DNA from: Streptomyces sp. SLBN-31
GTDB taxonomy: Bacteria > Actinomycetota > Actinomycetes > Streptomycetales > Streptomycetaceae
DNA: 64,000 nt
NCBI RefSeq assembly: GCF_006715395.1
Contig: NZ_VFNC01000002.1
Location: 3,162,001 to 3,226,000 of the forward strand
Reading direction: 5' to 3'
A program made the translations under genes and the position numbers. How positions within the stretch are numbered: position 1 is the stretch's first letter; each line of letters starts with the position of its first letter. Under the pieces are notes generated by a model. It was not told the DNA's origin. It was given only the letters and a program-made list of their open reading frames with translations, and made no database searches. Shown here piece after piece: positions 1 through 10,177 of this stretch.

Positions 1-1043
1 GTGAGTGACCAGCCGGCCGGTCCGCCGCGGAAGTCCTTGACGGTGACCGTCTGCAGCGCGCCGGTCGAGGCCCCGCCCTTGCCGAAGTCGACCGCCGAGA
101 GCGCGACGGAGTCCCCGGCCTGGGACATGGAGAGGGTCCCGGCCTTCACGGTGGTCGTCAGCTTCTGGCTGCCGGCCGGGACGGGGGTGTTGTCGGTGAC
201 GGTGTAGACGGCGGGCCCGGCGCCCAGGGCGTCGCTCCATGCGCTGCCCTCGTACGCCACGATCCCGGTCGTCGTCTTGTCGTTGACGGTGAGGGCGCCG
301 CTGATCTTCCCGTCGCTGCCGGCGGTGACGGTGGCCTTGTCCGCGGTCTGGCTGCTCCCGGAGCGTCCGGCGAGGGTCACCGCGGCGCCGGCGGTGAAGC
401 CGCTGCCGCTGACGGTGACGCTGTCACCGGGCGCGCCGGAGGCCTTGTCGAGCTGGATGGCCCGGTTGTTGACCGGGGTGGAGTCCGTGGCCGTGATCGT
501 CGCGGACGTCGGCGCGGGCGGGTTGGTCACCGTGCACGGGGTGTCCAGCTCCAGGATGTAGCTGGTGTGGATGTTGTAGTCGCCGGGCGAGAGGGTGATG
601 GAACCGGCGCTGGTGACCTTGAAGGTGCCGGTCATGGAGAACGACGGGAAGGCGCCGTTGCCCGGTACCGGATCGTTCTTCTTCGGACCCGCGACCGTGA
701 CGGCGCCCGTCTGCGCGCCCCCGAGGGTGACCTTGCCGGTGGGCGTCATGATGTCGGCCGGCAGGGCGATGGCGGTGGGGTTGCTGGCGGCGGGCTTGAC
801 GACCGTGTAGGTCACGGTGACCGTGTCGCCGACCTTCGGGCTGGGGTTGTCCACCGCGATGGCGGCCGTGGTGGTGCCGTCGATCGGCGGGATGCCCGCG
901 ACCGCGGGCGGGATGCAGTGCGTGGCGAAGTCCACGTTCGTGGCGGCGCCGGCCGGACAGGCCAGCGCGCCGCCCGCGGTGACCGCGAGCGCGGTCGCCC
1001 CGAGCAGAGACGCCCAGCGGCGTCTTCGGGTGATCGGACCCAT
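1..1043 (-). CDS. Secreted beta-sandwich protein, C-terminus cut by window edge
   Basis: The visible part is 347 codons; the 3' end lies beyond position 1. It starts MGPITRRRRW and continues with a hydrophobic core ending in GGALACPAGAA, a clear Sec signal peptide with cleavage near residue 33. The mature part is rich in Thr, Val, Ala and Gly and holds Ig/IPT-like segments such as GAPGDSVTVSGSGFTAG near residue 205, which suggests stacked beta-sandwich domains of a cell-surface or exported protein. There is no catalytic signature and no precise function can be assigned. The next gene upstream encodes a smaller exported protein of similar style in the same direction. Confidence 0.75.
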   Translation of the reverse strand, partial: MGPITRRRRWASLLGATALAVTAGGALACPAGAATNVDFATHCIPPAVAGIPPIDGTTTAAIAVDNPSPKVGDTVTVTYTVVKPAASNPTAIALPADIMTPTGKVTLGGAQTGAVTVAGPKKNDPVPGNGAFPSFSMTGTFKVTSAGSITLSPGDYNIHTSYILELDTPCTVTNPPAPTSATITATDSTPVNNRAIQLDKASGAPGDSVTVSGSGFTAGAAVTLAGRSGSSQTADKATVTAGSDGKISGALTVNDKTTTGIVAYEGSAWSDALGAGPAVYTVTDNTPVPAGSQKLTTTVKAGTLSMSQAGDSVALSAVDFGKGGASTGALQTVTVKDFRGGPAGWSL

Positions 1044-1195
1044 GGGAGTGCCCCCTTCTCTGTGCGCTCACTGGGGGCATTGATGTGTGGATCGCGTGAG
1101 AAGTCAATGGAGACGCCGAAATGAACTGATGAACCGTCAATTCCTGTGTGGCTCCCAGGAACTGACGGCCCATCGGTTGTGTGCGACGGCGACCG

Positions 1196-1675
1196 TCAGT
1201 CGAAGACGAAGGGCCCCGGGGACTGCGGACCGGTCGCGGTGCAGGTGATGGTGATGCCGAAGACGGTCATCTGCAACGAGCCGCCGTAGGCGTCCAGACT
1301 GTCACCGGAGGCGACGGTGCCCGAGAGGGGCCCGACGGTGACCGGGTCGCCGGCCGCCATGGCCGGGTTCTGTGTGCCGGTGAACGTGTCGGTGCCGCCG
1401 GTGGCGCTGTTCGCCATGGTGAGGGTGGAGGTGATCGAGTTCTCCGACAGGGCGATCGGAGCGGTGATCGCGGACGACGTGAGGGTGAGGGTGGCCGAGG
1501 TGCCGTCCTGGGTGGCCGTGAGCGTGGCCGCCCCGCCGCCGAAGGCGCCGCAGTCGGCGGTGATGGTCGCCGTGTCGGGGGTGACGGCGAGGGCGCTGGG
1601 CGCGAACGCGAGCGACGCGGCCGCGAGGGCCCCCGCCGCCATGGCCGCACCTGTTGTCAGTCGTTTGACTCTCAT
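1196..1675 (-). CDS. Small secreted protein (159 aa), unknown function
   Basis: The N-terminus MRVKRLTTGA is followed by an Ala-rich hydrophobic stretch ending SALA, a typical Sec signal peptide with cleavage near residue 30. The mature protein is about 130 residues, Thr/Ser/Gly rich, with alternating hydrophobic residues typical of an all-beta fold, and has only two cysteines (in TADCGAF and TITCTAT), which could form a disulfide. It precedes another exported beta-rich protein in the same direction with about 150 bp between them, so the two may be co-expressed. I do not recognise the family. Confidence 0.7.
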   Translation of the reverse strand: MRVKRLTTGAAMAAGALAAASLAFAPSALAVTPDTATITADCGAFGGGAATLTATQDGTSATLTLTSSAITAPIALSENSITSTLTMANSATGGTDTFTGTQNPAMAAGDPVTVGPLSGTVASGDSLDAYGGSLQMTVFGITITCTATGPQSPGPFVFD

Positions 1676-1865
1676 GGGGATCCGGCTCCCTTACTGCCAT
1701 GTGGGGATGGATGGGGAGAGGTCCGCGGCCGTCAGGGGCGGCGTGGTGCGGTACGCCGCGTGGGGGGTGGATCTGACGGTCCGTCGGAACTACCGGTTCC
1801 ATTGATGCCGGTGGGGCGAGCAGACGACAAGGACGAATTCCGGACGGTTCTGAAACGGCCGGTAT

Positions 1866-2219
1866 TCAACCCGCGACGAGGCTGGTCCGGACCGTTCCGT
1901 CGGGCCCGGCCAGCAGTACCGGCGTCCCGGCCCCGCCCAGCTCCGCCACCGCCGCCCGGTCCGCGTCCTGCACCGACTCGGCCTCGGTCACCACGGCCGC
2001 CGCCTCCAGCGACTTCGCCCCCGAGGCCACCGCCATCGCTACCGCGGTGCGCAGGGCACTCAGTTTCAGTGACGGAAGGTCGACGGTCCCGGCGACGTAC
2101 GTACGGCCGGTCTCGTCCCGTACGGCCGCCCCCTCGGGCACGCCGTTGCGGGCCCGCGCGGAACGGGCCAGGGTGACGATCTTGCGGTCCTCGGGGTCGA
2201 GCGCGCTGCTGTCGGTCAT
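1866..2219 (-). CDS. Cytidine-deaminase-like protein lacking zinc ligands
   Basis: A 117-residue protein whose length and general pattern (small, Ala-rich, helix after LPSLKLSALRTAVAMA) match the cytidine deaminase fold. It lies where cdd is found in Gram-positive phoH-ybeY-cdd-era clusters. The sequence contains no cysteine and no histidine, so the catalytic zinc site of true cytidine deaminases (a CAE/HAE motif and PCxxC) is absent. A deaminase activity is therefore unlikely. It may be a non-catalytic relic or a binding protein. The family assignment is inferred from context and length and is moderately secure. Confidence 0.6.
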   Translation of the reverse strand: MTDSSALDPEDRKIVTLARSARARNGVPEGAAVRDETGRTYVAGTVDLPSLKLSALRTAVAMAVASGAKSLEAAAVVTEAESVQDADRAAVAELGGAGTPVLLAGPDGTVRTSLVAG

Positions 2220-2256
2220 GAGCCGAGCATACGTAGCGCGTGCGCCGGGGGTGCGC

Positions 2257-2616
2257 TCAGGGACGGTCCAGCCGCAGCCGCTCGGCCCGCGGCAGACCGG
2301 CCACCACCAGGTCGTACGAGTCCTCGACGAGCTCGCGCACCAGCCGGTCCGGGAGATCGCCGTCGACCGTGACGGTGTTCCAGTGCCGCTTGTTCATGTG
2401 GTACCCGGGGATGATCAGGCCGGGATGGTCGGCGCGCAGCCGGACCGCGTCCTCGGGGTCGCACTTGAGGTTGACGGTCAGGGGGCTCGCGCCGAGGTTG
2501 CTGAGCGCGAACATCTTGCCCAGCACCTTGAAGACCGAGGTCTCCGGATTGAAGGGGAAGTCCTCCACCACCGCGTTGAAGGACAGGCAGAGGTCGCGCA
2601 GCTCCTCGGGGGTCAT
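2257..2616 (-). CDS. MmcQ/YjbR family protein
   Basis: A 119-residue protein starting [22 protein letters not shown]. The family shows an early helix followed by an FPF/GxEVFKV-like segment (here NPETSVFKVLGKMFAL), a CDPEDAVRLRADHPGLIIPGY block and a final HWNTVTVDGDLPDRLV block, all present in order. These proteins have a double-wing DNA-binding-like fold, but their physiological role is not well established. Its start overlaps the stop of the upstream CBS-domain protein gene by 4 bp, indicating translational coupling in the phoH-ybeY operon. Confidence 0.8.
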   Translation of the reverse strand: MTPEELRDLCLSFNAVVEDFPFNPETSVFKVLGKMFALSNLGASPLTVNLKCDPEDAVRLRADHPGLIIPGYHMNKRHWNTVTVDGDLPDRLVRELVEDSYDLVVAGLPRAERLRLDRP

Positions 2617-3917
2617 TCGTCCTTCTCCTCCTCGGGCCCTTCCGCCGGCGCCACCGGCTCCACCAGCACGGTCACGATCTTGTTCCGGCGGCCGGCCGCC
2701 GCCTCGGCCGTCAGGCGCAGTTCGCGGCCGTCCGGGAGTCCGACCGCGCTGGAGGCGCCCGCGATGGGCACCCGGCCCAGGGCCTTCGCCAGCAGGCCGC
2801 CGACGGTCTCCACGTCCTCGTCGTCGTACTCGTCGAGGCCGTACAGCTCGCCGAGGTCGGTGATGTCGAGCCGGGCGGTGACCCGGTAGCGGTCGTCGCC
2901 GAGGTCCTCGACCGGGGGCAGTTCGCGGTCGTACTCGTCGGTGATCTCGCCGACGATCTCCTCCAGGATGTCCTCGATGGTGACGATGCCGGCCGTGCCG
3001 CCGTACTCGTCGATGACGACGGCGACGTGGTTGCGCTCCTGCTGCATCTCGCGCAGCAGGTCACCGGCGTTCTTGGTGTCCGGGACGAAGGCGGCCGGGC
3101 GCATCGCCGTCGAGACCAGTTCGGACTCGGCGTCGCGGCTGATGTGCGTCTTGCGGACCAGGTCCTTCAGGTACACGATGCCGACGATGTCGTCCTCGCT
3201 CTCGCCGGTGACCGGGATGCGGGAGAAGCCGGACCGCAGGGCGAGGGTCAGGGCCTGGCGGATCGTCTTGTAGCGCTCAATGACGATCAGGTCGGTGCGC
3301 GGGACCATGACCTCCCGCACGAGCGTGTCGCCGAGCTCGAAGACCGAGTGCACCATGCGGCGCTCCTCGTCCTCGATCAGCGACTCCTTCTCCGCGAGGT
3401 CGACCAGCGCGCGCAGTTCGGCCTCGGAGGCGAAGGGGCCGCGGCGGAAGCCCTTGCCGGGGGTCAGCGCGTTGCCGATGAGGATCAGCAGGTTCGGGAT
3501 CGGACCCATGATCCTGGCCAGCGGCAGCAGTACGTACGCCGCCGCCGTCGCCGTGTTCAGCGGATGCTGGCGGCCGATGGTGCGCGGCGAGACACCGACG
3601 GCGACGTACGACACCAGGACCATGACGCCGATCGCGGCGAGCAGGGCGCGCGTGGTGCCGTTCACGGACTGCAGACAGGCGTACGTCACCAGGGCCGCGG
3701 CCGCCATCTCGCAGGCGACGCGGACCAGGAGGGCGACGTTCAGATAGCGGGTGGGGTCGGCCGCCACCTGCGCGAGCTTGGCGCTGCCGCGGCGGCCGGA
3801 GCGGACCGCCTCCTCGGCGCGGAAGCTGGAGACGCGGGCGAGGCCCGCCTCCGCACAGGCGGCGAGCCACGCGACGACGACCAGGGCGACGGCGCCCGCG
3901 ACGATCTGCCCACTCAT
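2613..3917 (-). CDS. CNNM/CBS-domain membrane protein (CorC/HlyC-like)
   Basis: The 434-residue protein begins [15 protein letters not shown]. The N-terminal half has several membrane segments (CNNM/DUF21 domain, about residues 1-190). Two CBS motifs follow (about 205-335, with [10 protein letters not shown] and YLKDLV...MRPAAFVPD) and then a CorC/HlyC transporter-associated domain (about 345-425). Such proteins are annotated as hemolysin-like but are linked to Mg2+/Co2+ transport; the substrate here is unproven. The ATG at 3917 overlaps the ybeY stop in an ATGA arrangement, which fixes the start. Confidence 0.9.
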   Translation of the reverse strand: MSGQIVAGAVALVVVAWLAACAEAGLARVSSFRAEEAVRSGRRGSAKLAQVAADPTRYLNVALLVRVACEMAAAALVTYACLQSVNGTTRALLAAIGVMVLVSYVAVGVSPRTIGRQHPLNTATAAAYVLLPLARIMGPIPNLLILIGNALTPGKGFRRGPFASEAELRALVDLAEKESLIEDEERRMVHSVFELGDTLVREVMVPRTDLIVIERYKTIRQALTLALRSGFSRIPVTGESEDDIVGIVYLKDLVRKTHISRDAESELVSTAMRPAAFVPDTKNAGDLLREMQQERNHVAVVIDEYGGTAGIVTIEDILEEIVGEITDEYDRELPPVEDLGDDRYRVTARLDITDLGELYGLDEYDDEDVETVGGLLAKALGRVPIAGASSAVGLPDGRELRLTAEAAAGRRNKIVTVLVEPVAPAEGPEEEKDE

Positions 3918-4411
3918 GAGACGGTCGGGGCCGGGGACGGGCCGGTCAGGCCCTTCTCCGCGCGCCAGCCGTCCACGATGGCCGCCTGCAGGCCGAACAT
4001 CTCGGCCTTCTCGTCCGGTTCCTCGTGGTCGTAGCCGAGCAGGTGCAGCACGCCGTGGACGGTGAGCAACTGGAGCTCCTCGTCCATGGAGTGCTGCGTC
4101 GGCGCTTCCTCGCCCTGCTTCTTGGCGACCTCGGGGCACAGCACGATGTCGCCGAGGAGGCCCTGCGGGGGCTCGTCGTCGTCCTTCGACGGCGGACGCA
4201 GTTCGTCCATCGGGAAGGACATGACGTCCGTCGGCCCCGGCAGGTCCATCCACTGGATGTGCAACTGCTCCATGGCGTCGGCGTCCACCACGATCACCGA
4301 GAGCTCGGAGAGCGGGTGGATGCGCATCCGCGCGAGTGCGTAGCGGGCGATGTCGAGGATCGCCTGCTCGTCGACCTCGGTTCCGGACTCGTTGTTGACG
4401 TCGATCGACAT
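3914..4411 (-). CDS. ybeY: Endoribonuclease YbeY
   Basis: A 165-residue YbeY, the metal-dependent single-strand endoribonuclease that takes part in 16S rRNA 3'-end maturation and 70S quality control in the cytoplasm. The family zinc motif HGxLHLxGyDH is intact at residues 119-129 (H119, H123, H129). The upstream [10 protein letters not shown] block and GDIVLCPE are also typical. The gene lies 14 bp after the phoH-like gene and overlaps the CBS-protein gene, in the order phoH-ybeY-corC-like known from many bacteria. The start is the ATG of [10 protein letters not shown]. Confidence 0.97.
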   Translation of the reverse strand: MSIDVNNESGTEVDEQAILDIARYALARMRIHPLSELSVIVVDADAMEQLHIQWMDLPGPTDVMSFPMDELRPPSKDDDEPPQGLLGDIVLCPEVAKKQGEEAPTQHSMDEELQLLTVHGVLHLLGYDHEEPDEKAEMFGLQAAIVDGWRAEKGLTGPSPAPTVS

Positions 4412-4425
4412 GGCGCTGTGGTCTT

Positions 4426-5499
<1,074 letters not shown>

Positions 5500-5643
5500 G
5501 GGCCGGCTCTGTAGGCCTTGCTCGTCCTCCTAAGTACGGCACGCACGCCACACGGGCGGCCTGGCGGTTTCCAGGGTACGCCGGTGAACTGGCAACGCCG
5601 TAGGACTTTTCGGCGGCCCGCGTTCCGCGGCCGGGCGCGGTGT

Positions 5644-6774
5644 TCAGGCCGGCCGGAACCCGATGGTCGGCACCGCACGCCGCAGCGGCCACGGGCGGGC
5701 CGCCTCCTCCGGGATCAGGCGCTCCAGGAAGGCGTACCGGCGCAGGGCGGCGGGGTCCTGTCCCTCCACCGACTGCACCCTGCGCCACCAGGCCGCGATC
5801 TCCGACCAGCCCGGCGCCGACAGCGACCCGCCGAACTCCTGCACCGACAGGGCCGCGGTGAGGCCCGCGAAGGCCAGCCGGTCGGCGAGCGGCCAGCCCG
5901 CGAGGGTACCGGTGACGAAGCCGGCGACGAACACGTCCCCCGCGCCGGTGGGGTCCATGGCCTCCACGTCGATGGCGGGCACCTCGGCGCTCTCGCCGGT
6001 GCGCCGGTCGACGGCGTAGGCGCCCTCCGCGCCGAGGGTGACGACGGCGAGCGGCACGTGTTCGGTGAGGGCGTGGGCGGCGGCCCGGGGGCAGCCGGCG
6101 CCCGTGTACCGCATGGCCTCCTCGGCGTTCGGCAGGAAGGCCTCGCAGTGCTCCAGGTCGGCCAGTCCCGCCAGGTCCCAGGCGCCGGTGTCGTCCCAGC
6201 CGACGTCGCCGAAGACCCGGGTGCCGTGCGCGGCGGCCTGGGCGATCCAGGGCGCCCGCAGGCCCGGCGTGAGCGAGGCGACGGCGGCACGCGCGCGGGG
6301 CGGGCAGTCGGGTGCGGGCTCCTCGGGGGGCGGCTCGTGGCCGTGGGAGACCATAGTGCGCTCGCCCTCGTACGCCATGGAGACGGTGACCGGGGAGTGC
6401 CAGCCGGGGACGGTGCGGGAGGGCGAGAGGTCGATGCCCTCGCCCTGCTCCAGCGCGTCCCAGCAGTACTCGCCGTAGTGGTCGTCGCCGAAGGTGGCCG
6501 CGAGGGAGGTCCGCAGGCCGAGGCGGGCCAGCGCGGTGGCCATGTTGGCGACACCGCCGGGGCTCGACCCCATGCCGCGGGCCCAGGACTCGGTCCCGCG
6601 CACCGGGGCGGAGTCGAGCCCGGTGAAGATGATGTCCAGGAAGACCGTGCCGGTCAGATACACGTCCCACGGCGGTTCGTCCGGCGCGCGCAGGGCGGCC
6701 AGGGGATCGACCCGGGCCTGGCACTGCGGTCCCTCGGTGACGGGCGACGGTCCCTTTCCGTTGGGCGCGATCAC
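5644..6774 (-). CDS. PfkB-family carbohydrate/nucleoside kinase
   Basis: About 376 residues from a GTG at 6774, chosen because AGGGGAG stands 5 bp upstream; an ATG 45 bp further upstream is possible. The ribokinase/PfkB fold is shown by GGVANMATALARLGLR and the glycine-rich TFGDDHYGEY near the N-terminus, and by DPTGAGDVFVAGF near residue 290, which holds the anion hole and the catalytic base Asp. The enzyme phosphorylates a sugar or nucleoside with ATP; the substrate cannot be read from sequence. The neighbouring glucarate genes are on the same strand but about 100 bp away, so a link to that pathway is only a possibility. Confidence 0.85.
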   Translation of the reverse strand: MIAPNGKGPSPVTEGPQCQARVDPLAALRAPDEPPWDVYLTGTVFLDIIFTGLDSAPVRGTESWARGMGSSPGGVANMATALARLGLRTSLAATFGDDHYGEYCWDALEQGEGIDLSPSRTVPGWHSPVTVSMAYEGERTMVSHGHEPPPEEPAPDCPPRARAAVASLTPGLRAPWIAQAAAHGTRVFGDVGWDDTGAWDLAGLADLEHCEAFLPNAEEAMRYTGAGCPRAAAHALTEHVPLAVVTLGAEGAYAVDRRTGESAEVPAIDVEAMDPTGAGDVFVAGFVTGTLAGWPLADRLAFAGLTAALSVQEFGGSLSAPGWSEIAAWWRRVQSVEGQDPAALRRYAFLERLIPEEAARPWPLRRAVPTIGFRPA

Positions 6775-6876
6775 GGGCACTCCCCTGGCATGGTGCGGTT
6801 CAGGCCAAGTGTGCACCACATCACCCGTGACCGGCCGCCGCTCCCGCCCCGTCCGTCGCGTCCCGCCGGGGTCGGC

Positions 6877-8166
6877 CTACCAGCGCGGTACGGCCGGTGT
6901 CCGCCACCCGGGGTCGGCGACCCGCATCGCCGCCGCGTCGTCCCGGTCCCTCAGCGAACCGTCGTCGTCCAGCCACCGCCGGTGCAGGAACCGCAGCTTG
7001 TCGGGGTCGACCTCGACGCCGAGACCGGGGGCGTCGGAGACCCGCACGGCGCCGCCGTCGAACGTGAGGCGCTCGGTGAGCACGTCCTCCGACTGCCAGG
7101 GGTAGTGGGAGTCGCAGGCGTGGTGGAGGTTCGGGACGGTGGTGGCCACGTGGGTCATCGCGGCCAGGCTGATACCCAGGTGGGTGTTGGAGTGCATGGA
7201 GACGCCGACGCCGAACGTCCGGCAGATCGCGGCGAGTTGCTGGGTGTTGCGCAGGCCGCCCCAGTAGTGGTGGTCGGAGAGGACGACCTGGACGGCGTCC
7301 TTGGTGAACGCCTCCCGGATCTCGGCGAACGTCGTCACGCACATGTTGGTGGCGAGCGGCACGTCGGTGCCCGCGGAGACCTCGGCCATGGCGGCGGTGC
7401 CGAGCGCCGGGTCCTCCAGGTACTCCAGGACGTCCCCCAGTTCCTTCGCCACCTTCAGCGAAGTCTCCACCGACCAGGCTCCGTTGGGGTCCAGACGCAG
7501 GGGGTGGCCGGGGAAGGCCTCGGCCAGCGCGCGGACGGCGGCGATCTCCTCGTCCGGCGGGAAGACGCCGCCCTTGAGCTTGAACGAGGTGAACCCGTAC
7601 CGCTCCGTGAACCGCCGCGCCTGCTCCACGACTCCGGCCGGATCGACGGCGGCCCCCCAGTCGTCCTGCTCGCAGGCCACGCCCTCGGGATGGCCGGCCC
7701 ACTTGTAGAACAGGTAGGCGCTGTACTCGACGGCGTCCCGCACCTTGCCGCCGAGCAGGGCGTGCACGGGCAGTCCGAGCGCCTTGCCGAGGGCGTCCAG
7801 GCAGGCGACCTCGAAGCCGGAGACGACGGACAGCCGCAGCTTGTCGGCGCTCTGCACACCGCGCAGCCCGCCGACGTCGACCTGCCCGGAGACCCGGGCG
7901 TCGTCCACGGCGACCTCGTCGGCGACGGTGAACAGGCCGTTCAGGTCGCTGACCGGCCGGCCCACGAGTCGCTCCGCGAAGGGCCGCGCCAACTCCAGGT
8001 ACTTGGTGTCGCCGTAGGTCTCGCCGACCCCGGTGACCCCGTCCGCCGTGACCACCTCCACGATCAGCCGCGGGGTGTACGGCTGGTGCACGCCCTGGGT
8101 GTTGAGCAGCGGCGGGTCGGCGACCAGGATCGGGGTCAGCCGTACGTCGGTGATCGTGAGGTTCAC
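6877..8166 (-). CDS. gudD: Glucarate dehydratase (enolase superfamily)
   Basis: A 429-residue enolase-superfamily enzyme of the usual glucarate dehydratase size. The N-terminal capping domain (PPLLNTQGVHQPYTPR, VGETYGDTKYLE) resembles GudD. The barrel domain contains FKLKGGVFPP (KxK general base), LDPNGAWS (first metal ligand), EDPALGT, NMCVTT and DHHYWGG. It dehydrates D-glucarate to 5-dehydro-4-deoxyglucarate. The start overlaps the stop of the kdgD-type gene by 4 bp, so the two consecutive pathway steps are co-translated. The divergent IclR gene is the probable local regulator. Confidence 0.93.
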   Translation of the reverse strand: MNLTITDVRLTPILVADPPLLNTQGVHQPYTPRLIVEVVTADGVTGVGETYGDTKYLELARPFAERLVGRPVSDLNGLFTVADEVAVDDARVSGQVDVGGLRGVQSADKLRLSVVSGFEVACLDALGKALGLPVHALLGGKVRDAVEYSAYLFYKWAGHPEGVACEQDDWGAAVDPAGVVEQARRFTERYGFTSFKLKGGVFPPDEEIAAVRALAEAFPGHPLRLDPNGAWSVETSLKVAKELGDVLEYLEDPALGTAAMAEVSAGTDVPLATNMCVTTFAEIREAFTKDAVQVVLSDHHYWGGLRNTQQLAAICRTFGVGVSMHSNTHLGISLAAMTHVATTVPNLHHACDSHYPWQSEDVLTERLTFDGGAVRVSDAPGLGVEVDPDKLRFLHRRWLDDDGSLRDRDDAAAMRVADPGWRTPAVPRW

Positions 8167-9104
8167 AGGGTCGCTCCTACGAGGTCGAGTCCGGAGGCGA
8201 GCAGGGTCTTCAGGTCGGCGAGGTCGGCGGGTGAGGGGTCGGTGAGCGGGGCGCGGACGGGGCCGACGGGACGGCCGCGGAGCCGGGCCGCCGCCTTGAT
8301 CAGGGACACGGCGTATCCCGGTACGCGGTCACGGAGTTCGACGAGCGGGACGTAGAAGTCGCGAAGCAGCCGCTCCACGCCCTTGTCGTCGCCGGCGCGC
8401 AGGGCGGTGAAGAAGGCGTTCGCGATCTCGGGGGCGAAGGCGTGGACGGCGGAGGAGTAGGCGGGGACGCCGACGGTGGCGTAGGCGCGAGCCTGCATCT
8501 CGGCGGTGGCGGCGCCGTTGAAGAACAGGAAGCCCTCGGGGGCGGCCAGGGTGAGGCGCTGGAGGCGGTCGAGGTCGCCGTGGCCGTCCTTGAGGCCGAT
8601 GACGTTCGGGATGTCCGCGATCCGCCGCAACGCGGCCGGCGTGTAGGTCACCTGGCCGCGCTGGTAGGCGATGAGCGGGAGCCGGGTGCGGGCGGCGAGC
8701 GACTCCAGCTGCGCGACGAGGCCGTCCTGCGGGGCGGCGACGAGGTAGTGCGGGAGCACCAGCAGCGCGTCCGCGCCGGCCTCCTCGGCGATGCGGGCGA
8801 AGCGGGCGGCCTGCGCCCAGCCGTAGCCGACCCCGGCGACGACGGGCACGTTCCCGTCCGCCTCCTCGACGGCGACGGTCACGACCTGCCGGTACTCCTC
8901 CTCGTCCAGCGAGAAGAACTCGCCGGTGCCGCAGGCGGGGAAGACGGCGCCGGGCGCGGTGGCGAGCTGGGCCGCGAGATGGGCGCGGAAGCCGTCGGGG
9001 TCGAGGGAGCCGTCGTCGTGGAAGGAGGTGAGGGGGAAGGAGAGCACCCCGCTCCCCATGCCGTGCCGCAGCCTCCGCGCAGTCGTTTCCGTCTCGCCCG
9101 CCAC
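8163..9104 (-). CDS. kdgD: 5-dehydro-4-deoxyglucarate dehydratase
   Basis: A 313-residue member of the DHDPS/NAL class I aldolase family. From the chosen start, the Schiff-base lysine is K172 in VIGLKDGHGDL and the partner tyrosine is Y147 in PLIAYQRG. FPACGTGEFFSL near residue 56 is the family substrate loop, matching KDG dehydratases. The enzyme converts the GudD product to 2-oxoglutarate semialdehyde with loss of CO2 and water. The GTG at 9104 is chosen because GGGGAGA lies 5-6 bp upstream; earlier in-frame codons run into the operator region. Confidence 0.9.
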   Translation of the reverse strand: MAGETETTARRLRHGMGSGVLSFPLTSFHDDGSLDPDGFRAHLAAQLATAPGAVFPACGTGEFFSLDEEEYRQVVTVAVEEADGNVPVVAGVGYGWAQAARFARIAEEAGADALLVLPHYLVAAPQDGLVAQLESLAARTRLPLIAYQRGQVTYTPAALRRIADIPNVIGLKDGHGDLDRLQRLTLAAPEGFLFFNGAATAEMQARAYATVGVPAYSSAVHAFAPEIANAFFTALRAGDDKGVERLLRDFYVPLVELRDRVPGYAVSLIKAAARLRGRPVGPVRAPLTDPSPADLADLKTLLASGLDLVGATL

Positions 9105-9106
9105 GC

Positions 9107-9143
9107 TGTCTCCCCATATAGATGACATCCACGTATGGAGACA
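9107..9143. promoter_or_regulatory. Candidate IclR operator between kdgD and the regulator
   Basis: In the 100-bp divergent gap there is an inverted repeat, TGTCTCCCCATA at 9107-9118 and TATGGAGACA at 9134-9143, with a second small palindrome GATG-A-CATC (9121-9129) between the arms. The left arm overlaps the kdgD ribosome-binding site. The position fits an autoregulatory site controlling both directions. Binding is inferred. Confidence 0.5.
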
Positions 9144-9204
9144 GAGCCTAGATATGCGAACCGTCCTCGTCAACGGGCGTGCACCGGCCGACTACCATCG
9201 CCCC

Positions 9205-9990
9205 ATGTCGGAGACAGGCGGCGGCGTACGCGAGGTGAAGTCCGCGGCGCGGACGGTCGACCTGCTGGAACTCCTCGCCGCGCGCGGCGACCGGCCCGCG
9301 CGGCTGCAGGAGTTGGCCGAGGCGCTCCAGGTGCCGCGCAGCTCGATGTACGCCCTGCTGCAGACGCTGATCGGCCGCGGCTGGGTGCGCACGGACGTCA
9401 CCGGCTCCCTCTACGGCATCGGCATCCACGCCCTGCTCACCGGCACCAGTTATCTGGACTCCGACCCGCGCGTGCGGGCCGTGCGGCCCTACCTGGACGA
9501 GGCGTCGGAGGCGCTGGGCGAGACGATCCACCTGGGGCGCCTGGACGGCCGGGACGTGGCCTATCTGGCCACCCGCGAGTCGCACGAGTACCTGCGCACG
9601 ATCAGCCGGGTCGGCCGCCGCCTGCCGGCCCACGTGGGCGCACTGGGCAAGGCGCTGCTGGCCGAACGCCCCGACGAGGACCTGCCCGAGGGCCCCTACG
9701 AGGCCCTCACCCCCAACACCCTTACCACCCGGCGGTCGCTGGCCGCCGATCTCGCCGAGGTGCGCGCCCGCGGCTACGCCATCGACCGCGAGGAGGGCGT
9801 CCTCGGCATCGTCGGCTTCGGCTTCGCGCTGCGCTACGAGACACCGGCGCAGGACGCGGTCAGCTGCTCGGTGCCGGTGGCCCGGCTGACACCCGCGCAC
9901 GAGGAGCGGATCGTGGCGGTGATGCGGGAGATCAGGGCCAAGATCGAGGCGACCGCACCGGGCGCCGGAGGCTCGGCGCACTGGCGATGA
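9205..9990 (+). CDS. IclR-family transcriptional regulator of glucarate genes
   Basis: The 261-residue protein has an N-terminal winged helix (about residues 10-70; VKSAARTVDLLELLAARG and LQVPRSSMYALLQTLIGRGWV) and a C-terminal IclR effector domain (about 75-255; GETIHLGRLDGRDVAYLATRES, LPAHVGALGKALLA, SCSVPVARLTP). It is transcribed away from gudD-kdgD, and the gap holds an inverted repeat, so it probably responds to an intermediate such as glucarate or its dehydrated product. The ATG at 9205 gives the usual family length. Confidence 0.9.
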   Translation: MSETGGGVREVKSAARTVDLLELLAARGDRPARLQELAEALQVPRSSMYALLQTLIGRGWVRTDVTGSLYGIGIHALLTGTSYLDSDPRVRAVRPYLDEASEALGETIHLGRLDGRDVAYLATRESHEYLRTISRVGRRLPAHVGALGKALLAERPDEDLPEGPYEALTPNTLTTRRSLAADLAEVRARGYAIDREEGVLGIVGFGFALRYETPAQDAVSCSVPVARLTPAHEERIVAVMREIRAKIEATAPGAGGSAHWR

Positions 9991-10177
9991 GGCGCTGAGC
10001 GAGGGCAGTTTCTACCCCGCCTCCCACACCCCAAACACAACGTGCGCCACATCACACCCCCGCCCCTTCTTCCGCAACCGCGTGCTTGATACAACTTGCT
10101 CGCGCGTTCCTGTCCGTCGACGGCCTGCGCCCAACCCCCTTCTCGCACCGCTCCTTTCGCATGCCCTGGGAACGCCC

